NCBI GenBank assembly: GCA_017303415.1
Contig: JAFLBJ010000001.1
Span: 806,001-870,000, forward strand
Reading direction: 5' to 3'
DNA from: Chitinophagales bacterium
GTDB lineage: Bacteria; Bacteroidota; Bacteroidia; Chitinophagales; Chitinophagaceae
DNA: 64,000 bases
In this document: positions 50,432 through 58,543 of the stretch, one piece after another
How positions within the stretch are numbered: position 1 is the stretch's first letter
Layout: each line of letters starts with the position of its first letter
The notes under the pieces: model-generated
The model's input: the letters and a program-made list of their open reading frames with translations, nothing else
Database searches by the model: none
What the model was told of the DNA's origin: nothing
Translations under genes and position numbers: made by a program

Positions 50432-51826
50432 CTACTGCCTTTCATAGCACCCCAGATCAGGTAATCCTACGGGACGCGGCTTTCCATCGAGATCAATGGA
50501 AACGGAGCTGTTGACTCCGGCATTCAAAACCGGTGAGTTGTCCCTTAACCTGAAATTGTAGTAATGCTTACTGGTGTTGATACTATCAAATGCGGGTGGT
50601 AGATTATTGAGATTGGAAATGGAATTTATCCCCGATGGTTCCTGCGACTGTTTCCACAGATTATGATCAAAGGTCACATTGAATGGATCGGAGCCCACTT
50701 TAAGCACGGTCACTTCATTTTCAACAATACCATTTTCCCCCCAAAAGATGCAGTTGCGGAAGGTAGCAGTCAGGTTGGCTGTCACCGGAATATTATTTGC
50801 GGACACATAGTTGGTAAGTAGCAAAACAGGGTCCTTGTGAACCAGGTAGGTATTTGAATAACTGGCAACTGTGCAATGTTCAAAAAGATAGACACCGCCT
50901 TTGACCAACATCAGGTTCTTACCACAGTTGCTGATCAGGCAATTTCGGGCATTGATGGCACTATTGAATGAAAGGATGCCGGCATCGTAGGCGTTTTCAA
51001 TGATACATTCCAGCAAGGTGAGCTTGGGATTGGCATTGATGGAGGGGTCCTGAACCGCTATGGCCTGGTAGGCATTTTTGATAACTGCAAATTGAAGAAA
51101 GTTATCATGACTGGTGGGGGTAAAGAAGATCCCGGGCCAGGAAGCCGGAAAATCGGCATAAGGCAGGTCTAACCTGTCTCCCTGAAAGTATACCCTGTCA
51201 ATACTATCCTTTTCGCCATTGACCTGTAAACGTCCATTAATTATGAGTGGTGCATCAGCATGTACATATACGCGACACCCTTTTTCAATTTGGAGATGAC
51301 CTGAAGTGGCCACTTCCAATGAACCCAGGATCACATAGGGAAGGTCATTGGTCCAGGTTTCGTTTCCCGAAATAACCTTATCCCGGAAAAAATGGGCATT
51401 CTGCCCCCATGCCTCCAGTTGAACAAATTGTTCGTTGCCATTATATGCAATGCGTACACTATCGCGTACAACAAAAGGAAGTATATCGGTGCTGGGGTCA
51501 ATGCGGAGATTGACATATACATAGGAACTGTCATTCGGCGCCAGCTCCAGGTCCTGTATTTCCGGTCCGGGTGTACCATCGGCATTGATGTGATATACGG
51601 AACCTGCTCCACCCATGATACGGATGGAGGAGATCAATAATTTTTGGTCATTGTCGTTCCGAACCTTGAAATATTGGGTAACCGAACCAGCCGTTGTAAA
51701 TACTGTATCAAAGTGCAGGGTATCTGCGCTTATCGTAACCCGCGCATCCGGGCTGGTGATAAAGCTATCCTTCCGGCAGGAAAAGAAGATAAGGAGAAAT
51801 AAGGGAAGCGGAAGGAGTTTGCGCAT
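50432..51826 (-). CDS. lipoprotein with right-handed beta-helix, unknown function
   Basis: 464 residues. Lipobox LIFFSC (Cys17). An Ig-like N-terminal part with FDTVFTTAGSVTQYFKVRNDN (about 40-140) is followed by beta-helix coils with asparagine/valine ladders (LTLLECIIENAYDAGILSFN, ARNCLISNCGKNLMLVKGGV, ATFRNCIFWGENGIVENEV), and ends with DLDGKPRPVGLPDLGCYE. The last motif is common at the end of surface beta-helix proteins. It is possibly glycan-related. The -7 box is 4 nt upstream. Confidence 0.8.
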   Translation of the reverse strand: MRKLLPLPLFLLIFFSCRKDSFITSPDARVTISADTLHFDTVFTTAGSVTQYFKVRNDNDQKLLISSIRIMGGAGSVYHINADGTPGPEIQDLELAPNDSSYVYVNLRIDPSTDILPFVVRDSVRIAYNGNEQFVQLEAWGQNAHFFRDKVISGNETWTNDLPYVILGSLEVATSGHLQIEKGCRVYVHADAPLIINGRLQVNGEKDSIDRVYFQGDRLDLPYADFPASWPGIFFTPTSHDNFLQFAVIKNAYQAIAVQDPSINANPKLTLLECIIENAYDAGILSFNSAINARNCLISNCGKNLMLVKGGVYLFEHCTVASYSNTYLVHKDPVLLLTNYVSANNIPVTANLTATFRNCIFWGENGIVENEVTVLKVGSDPFNVTFDHNLWKQSQEPSGINSISNLNNLPPAFDSINTSKHYYNFRLRDNSPVLNAGVNSSVSIDLDGKPRPVGLPDLGCYERQ

Positions 51827-51830
51827 GGGT

Positions 51831-51838
51831 CAAAATTA
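51831..51838 (-). promoter_or_regulatory. -7 promoter box for lipoprotein gene (TAATTTTG)
   Basis: Minus-strand exact match to TAnnTTTG, followed by ACCC and the ATG at 51826, so the mRNA is predicted leaderless. Confidence 0.55.
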
Positions 51839-51858
51839 ACCATTTATCTCTATTGCCG

Positions 51859-52530
51859 TTAGCTGCCGGCAATACAGAGTACGGCGATATGAAGGTGGAT
51901 GTTTCCGGCTTTCAAAAGTTCCTGGCCACAGGAATCAAGCGTAGCCCCCGTTGTTACCACATCATCTACAAGAAGAAGAGATTTTCCTTTTATCGCAGCA
52001 GGGTCCTTTAAGTCAAATTTTCCATCTATGTTCTTCCATCTTTCCAATCTTCCTTTTTTGGTTTGTGTTTCTGTGTGCTCCGGACGAATGATAACGTCAT
52101 TCAAAACCGGCAGACCGGTCACCAACGATATTCCTTCACTGATCAGTTGTGCCTGATTATACCCTCTTTGTCTTTCTTTTTTAGGGAATAGGGGTAATGG
52201 GATCAGGGCATCCAGCGAACCCGGTGCATGGAATTGCGCAATGGCCTTACCCAGGTTTTTTCCCAGTTGTATGGCCAGCGCGCGATTGCCTTTGTATTTT
52301 ATTTCGTGTAATAATTTTTGTATGGCGCCTCCTTTATTGAAATAATAGAGACTGGATGCAGAGCGAAGGGGCAAACGCCCCCAGAATAATTTCTCTACGG
52401 GATTGTCAGGCAAACCGGTGAACCCGGTTTCGGGAAGATCGAGGAGGCAGGGGCCGCAGACTTCGCTGTCTCTTTCGAGCAGGTCTGATTGACAGGAGGC
52501 ACAGGTGTGGGGGAAAAGGAGGGATAACAT
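51859..52530 (-). CDS. ComF family phosphoribosyltransferase-like protein
   Basis: 223 residues. An N-terminal zinc-ribbon-like CASC...CGPC pair at about 10-30, then the PRTase type I domain with LIPLPLFPKKERQRGYNQAQLIS and the PRPP-binding LLLVDDVVTTGAT. ComF homologues take part in DNA uptake and processing in competent bacteria; in other bacteria the role is unproven. It lies downstream of radA on the same strand, separated by palindromic element copy 4. Confidence 0.88.
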   Translation of the reverse strand: MLSLLFPHTCASCQSDLLERDSEVCGPCLLDLPETGFTGLPDNPVEKLFWGRLPLRSASSLYYFNKGGAIQKLLHEIKYKGNRALAIQLGKNLGKAIAQFHAPGSLDALIPLPLFPKKERQRGYNQAQLISEGISLVTGLPVLNDVIIRPEHTETQTKKGRLERWKNIDGKFDLKDPAAIKGKSLLLVDDVVTTGATLDSCGQELLKAGNIHLHIAVLCIAGS

Positions 52531-52571
52531 CGGGTACAGATTTTACGAATTAGATTATTTGCACGAATTTT

Positions 52572-52683
52572 TTATTTCTCGCGGCGCACGCAAGGAGGCG
52601 ACGTGCGCTGCGGCTGCAGGTAGGTCGAAAAGGAGAGGGCCTCCGCGTCCGCCAGATTCTTTGCGTGCGCCGCGAGAAAAAAT
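52572..52683. repeat. dispersed palindromic element, copy 4
   Basis: Terminal arms TTTCTCGCGGCGCACGCAA and their complement at 52661-52680 (TTGCGTGCGCCGCGAGAAA). Here both arms read GCGCACGC where copies 1 and 3 read GCGAACGC, so arms within a copy match each other better than arms between copies. It lies between radA and comF. Confidence 0.88.
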
Positions 52684-52722
52684 CCGTAAAATCGACGCAA
52701 TCAAATGAGTTTTCGAACCACG

Positions 52723-54099
52723 CTAGGAAAACAAATAACGGTACAACTCTTCCACTCGCCCCATCGGTACAACTTCGATATCGAACTTTTTGGAGGAGGG
52801 GCTTTTGGAATTGTATTTGGAGACGATGATCTTTTCAAATCCAAGTTTTTCTGCTTCCGCAATACGTTGATCAATGCGGTTAACGGCGCGGATCTCGCCA
52901 CTGAGGCCTACTTCGCCGGCAAAACACATATTGGAGGGAAGGACGGCATCTTCATACGAAGAAAGCAAGGCACAGAGTACGGCCAGGTCAATGGAAGGGT
53001 CTTCGACCTTTATGCCACCTGCAATGTTGAGGAATACATCCTTTACGCCAAAATGGAAACCGCCTCTTTTTTCCAACACTGCCAGGAGTAGTTGCAGACG
53101 ACGCAGATCAAAACCACTGACGGTGCGTTGCGGTGTGCCATAAACGGATTGGGTGACCAGGGCCTGGACCTCGATCAATAAAGGACGCATGCCTTCGATG
53201 GTTGCGGCAATGGCAATACCACTCAGGGCTTCTTCTTTTTGGGTGATGAGTATCTCACTGGGGTTGGATACTACCCGCATACCGGCATCGGTCATTTCAT
53301 AAATGCCTAATTCGGCGGTGCTGCCAAAACGGTTCTTCAGGGTGCGTATGATGCGATAGGCATAATGACGGTCGCCTTCGAACTGAAGGACCGTGTCTAC
53401 CATATGTTCTAATATCTTGGGACCCGCAATGGAACCATCCTTGGTGATATGTCCGATCAGGAATACCGGGGTATTGGTTTCCTTGGCAAATCGCTGAAAT
53501 TCCGCCGTACATTCCCGTATCTGCGAAACACTTCCCGGGGAGGATTCGATGAATGGTGTGTGCAGGGTTTGGATCGAATCAATTATGACCAATCCTGGTT
53601 TTAGTTTTTTGATCTCCTGGAAAATGATCTGTGTGGATGTTTCTGTCAACAGGTAAAAATCTTCGTTGGAGCGGTGTAAACGGTCCGCCCTCATCTTGAT
53701 CTGTTGCTCACTTTCTTCACCGCTGATATAAAGAGTGCTCACTCCGGTTAACTCCAACCCGCTTTGCAGAAAGAGGGTTGATTTTCCAATGCCTGGTTCA
53801 CCGGCGATCAATACCAAACTTCCAGGTACGATGCCACCACCCAAAACGCGATTCAGTTCTTTATCGTTTGTGGCGATCCTCTTTTCTTCACCCGCTTGTA
53901 CATCCTGTAAAGGAATGGTGCGTTGAATTCTTTTTCCTTCATGATAATCTTTCCAATCTTTGTCCTTTCCTTTAACTTCCTTTTGTACCACTTCTTCCAC
54001 AAATGTGTTCCATTGTAAACAGGATGGGCATTGCCCTAACCACTTCACACTTTCATGTCCGCAGTTTTGACAAAAGAATGTTGATCTTGCCTTACTCAT
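52723..54099 (-). CDS. radA: DNA repair protein RadA
   Basis: 458 residues. Zinc finger CQNCGHESVKWLGQCPSC at the N-terminus, RecA-like ATPase with Walker A GEPGIGKSTL, the RadA-specific KNRFGS motif (about residue 250), and a C-terminal Lon-like domain (FLNIAGGIKVEDPSIDLAVL, CFAGEVGLSGEIRAV). It promotes branch migration in homologous recombination. A TATCTTTA box lies 4 nt before the ATG. Confidence 0.95.
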   Translation of the reverse strand: MSKARSTFFCQNCGHESVKWLGQCPSCLQWNTFVEEVVQKEVKGKDKDWKDYHEGKRIQRTIPLQDVQAGEEKRIATNDKELNRVLGGGIVPGSLVLIAGEPGIGKSTLFLQSGLELTGVSTLYISGEESEQQIKMRADRLHRSNEDFYLLTETSTQIIFQEIKKLKPGLVIIDSIQTLHTPFIESSPGSVSQIRECTAEFQRFAKETNTPVFLIGHITKDGSIAGPKILEHMVDTVLQFEGDRHYAYRIIRTLKNRFGSTAELGIYEMTDAGMRVVSNPSEILITQKEEALSGIAIAATIEGMRPLLIEVQALVTQSVYGTPQRTVSGFDLRRLQLLLAVLEKRGGFHFGVKDVFLNIAGGIKVEDPSIDLAVLCALLSSYEDAVLPSNMCFAGEVGLSGEIRAVNRIDQRIAEAEKLGFEKIIVSKYNSKSPSSKKFDIEVVPMGRVEELYRYLFS

Positions 54100-54103
54100 G
54101 CGC

Positions 54104-54111
54104 TAAAGATA
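54104..54111 (-). promoter_or_regulatory. -7 promoter box for radA (TATCTTTA)
   Basis: One mismatch to TAnnTTTG on the minus strand, followed by GCGC and the ATG at 54099. Confidence 0.5.
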
Positions 54112-54205
54112 ACATGATGAAAAGTAAAACGAGTTGTAAAAACGGGATGTAAAAATGGATTTTCTACATGCAGAATGGAGGAAAAAAACAGAGAAAATTA
54201 TACAA

Positions 54206-54242
54206 AGTAAAAAGGGCCGATCTGACGATCGACCCTTTTACT
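54206..54242. terminator. hairpin in radA/metallopeptidase divergent gap
   Basis: Arms AGTAAAAAGGGCCGATC and GATCGACCCTTTTACT (one bulge, one G-T pair) with a TGAC loop. T-rich tracts lie on both strands. As at 34262-34293, it sits between divergent genes, so it does not end any annotated gene. Confidence 0.6.
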
Positions 54243-54576
54243 TACTAACCCATTAAATTCTGGTACTAAATTACAAATCTGCGGGGGATAACAAAATAAA
54301 TTTTTGCTCCTGTTGATAACTTCAAAGCCCAAATTTGGCCCTAAAATCAGCCCTTAATTTTCTAAAATTTCCTTATAAATAAATGATATTTAATTCTTTA
54401 CAAGTTATTATATATTCATATTGATTCACGCAATCCCACAGGAGAATTTTTTTTAATTTAATACACGAAGGATTTCGTATATGACATATCGGCGGGGGCT
54501 GTTTTTTGGGGTGACAAGGCTTCCGGGAAAGAGGTTTGGAGGGAGATTTGATGCCTTATTTTATTAAAAAAGAGAT
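54243..54576. other. AT-rich non-coding gap, no gene seen
   Basis: It begins with the tail of TACTTACTAACCCAT (54239-54253; inverse copy at 34303-34317). It contains CTGTTGATAAC, a long AT-rich stretch to about 54450, and a GC-richer purine-rich part (about 54495-54555) before the metallopeptidase start. No open frame of note and no clear TAnnTTTG box close to the start at 54577. A small RNA or a long regulated leader is possible. Confidence 0.35.
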
Positions 54577-55269
54577 ATGACACCGAGTATCATGTTGGTT
54601 TCGATTTTATTCATTGGACTGAGCCTCGTCGTTTCGATGATTTTGCGTGGAAAGTTCAAGACTTATGGCAAGATTCCTTTGTCGAATGGGCTGACCGGAC
54701 GCCAGGTGGCGGAGAAGATGTTGAAGGAGAATGGGATCTATGACGTGCAGGTCACATCCGTTCAGGGATTTTTGAGTGATCACTACAATCCGGTAAACAA
54801 AACCGTGAATTTGAGTCCAGAAGTATATAACAGTTCCTCCATAGCTGCAGCAGCTGTGGCGGCGCACGAGTGCGGGCACGCGGTACAACATGCTCAGGCT
54901 TATGCCTGGTTGACCATGCGGAGCAAACTGGTTCCGGCTGTTCAGTTCAGTTCGGGTATAATTAATATAGCACTCCTGGTGGGTGTGGCCCTGGCCCTGG
55001 CCGGTATGCCGGTTTTTCTTCTGATTGCCATTGGTTTACTGGCAGTTACGGTAGTTTTCTCGCTGATCACGCTCCCGGTTGAGTTTGACGCCAGCCGCCG
55101 GGCCCTGGCCTGGTTGAACGGTACCAATGTGGCCAATGCCGTGGAATACCCCAAGGCAAAAGACGCATTGAATTGGGCGGCAATGACTTATGTAGTAGCA
55201 GCGCTGGCCGCTGTGGTCAACCTGCTGCAGTATATCATGTTGTTTCTCAATAGCCGAGACCGTAGTTAA
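54577..55269 (+). CDS. YugP-like membrane zinc metallopeptidase
   Basis: 230 residues. N-terminal membrane helix (about 3-22), zinc motif HECGH in AAHECGHAVQHAQAY, two or three further helices (about 125-175) and a third-ligand candidate Glu in LPVEFDASRRAL. A conserved DUF2268/YugP-type family of putative membrane proteases of unknown substrate. It is followed by a hairpin at 55310-55339 and the SusC/SusD region. Confidence 0.88.
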   Translation: MTPSIMLVSILFIGLSLVVSMILRGKFKTYGKIPLSNGLTGRQVAEKMLKENGIYDVQVTSVQGFLSDHYNPVNKTVNLSPEVYNSSSIAAAAVAAHECGHAVQHAQAYAWLTMRSKLVPAVQFSSGIINIALLVGVALALAGMPVFLLIAIGLLAVTVVFSLITLPVEFDASRRALAWLNGTNVANAVEYPKAKDALNWAAMTYVVAALAAVVNLLQYIMLFLNSRDRS

Positions 55270-55309
55270 GGAATTCCAAAATATTGATCAAAGGCAATTT
55301 TTTTGTTTG

Positions 55310-55339
55310 AATGGCCGTGCAGCAGGTTGCACGGCCATT
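55310..55339. terminator. hairpin upstream of susC 1
   Basis: Perfect 12-bp stem AATGGCCGTGCA / TGCACGGCCATT with a 6-nt loop. It lies 41 bp after the metallopeptidase stop. The following T run is weak, so it is a terminator or a leader hairpin. Confidence 0.6.
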
Positions 55340-55439
55340 TGTCTTAGGATATTTATATATTTTATTTATTTTTATCCTGTACCCGCCCAGATTGACTGCC
55401 TTAACGCTTTTTTTTATTATAACCAAACTACCAAACAAC

Positions 55440-58400
55440 ATGAGAAAACTCCTGACTCTGATGGTGGCTTTTTGTGCTACCGTTTCGGTCTTTGCCCAGG
55501 GTGTCGTTAAGGGCAAGGTAACCGATGACAAGGGGGCCCCTGTTCCGGGTGCTTCCGTGATTATCCAGGGTACCCAAACTGGTACCAGTACTTCAAACGA
55601 TGGAACTTTTGAATTGAACATTCCTTCAGCCTCTACGGTGCTGGAGATCTCTGCCGTAACTTTTGGTACCCAGACATTGAATGTCAGGGCCGGGCAGACC
55701 GTTAGTATTTCCCTGGTAAATGAGTCTAAATTACTGGATGATGTTATCGTTACCGGTGTAGCGGGAGCTACAACCCGGAAAAAGATGACCGTGTCCGTTA
55801 CTAAGGTTGGTGAAGAGCGGTTGAAGATCGTTCCTGCTACTTCAGCTGCCAGTGCCCTTTCGGGTAAGGTAGCCGGTGTACGTGTGAATTCTACCGGTGG
55901 TTCCCCCGGTGGAAATATCGATGTATTGCTTCGTGGTGATAATAACCTGAATGTTGGATCCAGCCCAATGATCCTGGTAGATGGGGTAATCCTGAATGGT
56001 GCACTTACCGATATCAATGTGGATGATATTGAATCCATGGAGGTGGTAAAAGGTGCTGCTGCCGCTTCGCTCTATGGTTCCCGCGCGGGTAACGGGGTTA
56101 TCTCCATTACAACCAAAAGAGGTAACCGTACTGAAATTGGAACAACTGCCGTTACGATCCGTAACGAAGTAGGTTTCCAAAACCTTCAGCGCTATATTGA
56201 CCTCTCCGAAAGCCATGCCTTTAATCTGGCCAGCGATTGGCAGAGTGTATCTAATTATACCAAATATGCAGGGGTTAACTATCCCTCCAACTATATGGGT
56301 GGTTTTGCTCCCGGTTTGAGTGGATCCCGTTCAATCAAAGCTGACCACTACATGGATAATCCTTTTGCCCTGAACATTGACCAGCAAAAGGAGTTCTTCA
56401 ATACCGGTACAAACTATACCAACTTTGTAGGTATATCTACCCGTTCCAAACTGACCAATATGTATGCTTCCTTTGAGAACAACTCACAGGAAGGTATCAT
56501 TCAATATACCAGTGGTTACAAACGTCAGAACTTCCGTTTGAACATTGACCACCAGGTGGCTCCCTGGTTGAAGTTCTCGGCTTCTAACCTCTTCATCAGC
56601 ACCAAGACGCAATACCCCGGTGATGGTGGTGGTATCTTCTTTAATATTGTTTTGGCTGAGCCTGACAATAATCTGAAGCTCAATAACCCCGATGGTCAGC
56701 CTTATCTGATCCGTCACAACCCGTTCAGCAATGAAAGAAACCCGCTTTATTCCGTATGGAAAAACAAACGAGATGACTTTACCCGTCGCTGGATCGGTAA
56801 CTACAGCACAAATATCAAACTCGCCAAATGGATCAATGTGGACCTGACCCACACCATTGAGATCGAGAACTATCGTTATACCAGCTATTCTCCCTATGAT
56901 ACTTGGATCGTGGCTGGTGGTGGTACCGCTCCGGATTGGGGCATGAGTCATAGCGAAGGAAGCCTGTATAAATATTCAGACGAGACCAATAGCCAGAACA
57001 CACAGGCGACCATCAACATGATGCACAGGTTCAATAACCTGCGTGTCACCGGTAAATTGTCTTATTTGTTTGAGAACAAACACTACGAGAATTTTGATGT
57101 GAGCGCATCCCAATTCTCATACCCCAATATTCCCGACTTCAACAACTTCGCACCCACTAACCCGCACAGTTATTCTTCTGCTCTTCAGGATATTCGTGCA
57201 CGGAACTATTTCGCGATCCTTGGTTTGGATTACAAAGACAAACTGTTGTTTGATGGTATGGGCCGCTATGATGGTTCTTCGCTGTTTGGTTCGGAAGAAA
57301 GATGGAAGCCCTACTATCGTGTTTCCGGTGCTTACCGTATCTCTCAGGATGTACACATCAATGGCATTGATGAGTTGAAAGTACGGGCTGCTTATGGTAC
57401 GGCGGGTATCCGTCCGGGTTATGACTGGCAGTATCGATATTATCAACTGGCGAATGGCGCAGCGTCGGCTTCCCAACAAGGTAACCCGAACCTGAAACCC
57501 AGTAACACCGCTGAAATGGAATTTGGGTTGAATGTAGAGTTCCTTGGAAAATTCTATTTTGAAGGAACTTACGCCAAATCAAAAACCACCGATGCCTTCC
57601 TTGAAGTTCCCCTGATCCCCTTCCTGAATGATGGTTACAACCGTCAGTGGAGAAATGCCGCTTCGTTGGAGTCCAATACCCTGGAATTGACCCTGGGTGC
57701 CAACTGGTTCAAGAAGAAGGACCTGAGCTGGAATACAAATATCGTTTTCTCTAAAACCAACCAGCGCATCACCAGTCTGGATGTAGCTCCTTACCTGTCG
57801 GGTCCCGACGGTCTGTTCTATATCAAAGCCGGTGAAAGATATGGTGCTATCTATGGATATGACTGGGTAAGAACACTGGATCAAATGGCCCAGCAATTGC
57901 CCACTGGTAAAACCATCTCCGATTACGAAGTGAACTCAGACGGTTATGTTGTTCCTGTAGGTTCTCAAGGTACCATCAACGAAAAGCCGATCAAGTTGCT
58001 CGATTCCGATGGCAACCTGAATTTTGGTGAGATCGGTAATGGTAACCCTGATTTCATCATGGGTATTTCCAATACACTTAACTGGAAAGGCTTCCAGGTT
58101 TATATGCTCATCGACATCAAACAAGGTGGTGATGTGTATAACCGTAAATCACAGTGGTTGACCCGCGATAACCGTAATGGTATCGAGGACATGGCCAATG
58201 TGCCTACGAACCTGAAGAAGACACTGGATTATTTCCAGGGCTTCTATGATGTAAATACCAATAACAGGTATTGGGTAGAGGACGCCAGTTTTATCAAACT
58301 GCGTGAAGTAGCGATCGGGTATACATTCTCCAAATCTTCTTTGAGCATGTTCAAAGGGGTGGTGAAAGGAATCACAGCCCGTGTGATCGGTCGTAACCTG

Positions 58401-58523
58401 CTTACCATCACTGACTATTCCGGTTATGATCCTGAAGTAGGAAGCATCCGGAATCCATTTGATGGAACAGATACATATCCCAATTTCCGTAACCTGGCCT
58501 TCTCGCTTCAATTAGACTTTTAA
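55440..58523 (+). CDS. SusC/RagA family TonB-dependent outer-membrane transporter 1
   Basis: 1027 residues from MRKLLTLMVAFCATVSVFAQ (signal peptide); an in-frame start 43 codons upstream runs through the hairpin and is rejected. CarboxypepD_reg-like domain at about 22-100 (VVKGKVTDDKGAPVPGASVII), plug at about 110-230 (ILVDGVILNGALTDINVDDIE, EVVKGAAAASLYGSRAGNGV), then a 22-strand-type barrel ending GTDTYPNFRNLAFSLQLDF. It works with the downstream SusD lipoprotein to import a glycan or other polymer. The ligand is unknown. Confidence 0.95.
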   Translation: MRKLLTLMVAFCATVSVFAQGVVKGKVTDDKGAPVPGASVIIQGTQTGTSTSNDGTFELNIPSASTVLEISAVTFGTQTLNVRAGQTVSISLVNESKLLDDVIVTGVAGATTRKKMTVSVTKVGEERLKIVPATSAASALSGKVAGVRVNSTGGSPGGNIDVLLRGDNNLNVGSSPMILVDGVILNGALTDINVDDIESMEVVKGAAAASLYGSRAGNGVISITTKRGNRTEIGTTAVTIRNEVGFQNLQRYIDLSESHAFNLASDWQSVSNYTKYAGVNYPSNYMGGFAPGLSGSRSIKADHYMDNPFALNIDQQKEFFNTGTNYTNFVGISTRSKLTNMYASFENNSQEGIIQYTSGYKRQNFRLNIDHQVAPWLKFSASNLFISTKTQYPGDGGGIFFNIVLAEPDNNLKLNNPDGQPYLIRHNPFSNERNPLYSVWKNKRDDFTRRWIGNYSTNIKLAKWINVDLTHTIEIENYRYTSYSPYDTWIVAGGGTAPDWGMSHSEGSLYKYSDETNSQNTQATINMMHRFNNLRVTGKLSYLFENKHYENFDVSASQFSYPNIPDFNNFAPTNPHSYSSALQDIRARNYFAILGLDYKDKLLFDGMGRYDGSSLFGSEERWKPYYRVSGAYRISQDVHINGIDELKVRAAYGTAGIRPGYDWQYRYYQLANGAASASQQGNPNLKPSNTAEMEFGLNVEFLGKFYFEGTYAKSKTTDAFLEVPLIPFLNDGYNRQWRNAASLESNTLELTLGANWFKKKDLSWNTNIVFSKTNQRITSLDVAPYLSGPDGLFYIKAGERYGAIYGYDWVRTLDQMAQQLPTGKTISDYEVNSDGYVVPVGSQGTINEKPIKLLDSDGNLNFGEIGNGNPDFIMGISNTLNWKGFQVYMLIDIKQGGDVYNRKSQWLTRDNRNGIEDMANVPTNLKKTLDYFQGFYDVNTNNRYWVEDASFIKLREVAIGYTFSKSSLSMFKGVVKGITARVIGRNLLTITDYSGYDPEVGSIRNPFDGTDTYPNFRNLAFSLQLDF

Positions 58524-58543
58524 TAACACACAAACCAGATAAT

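Noticed and set aside
54300-54330. DnaA-box-like CTGTTGATAAC in the radA gap
   Set aside because: Single degenerate match in AT-rich DNA, not clustered and not next to replication genes.
55311-55439. 43-residue extension of SusC 1
   Set aside because: It runs through a 12-bp-stem hairpin and would mask the clear signal peptide that begins at 55440.
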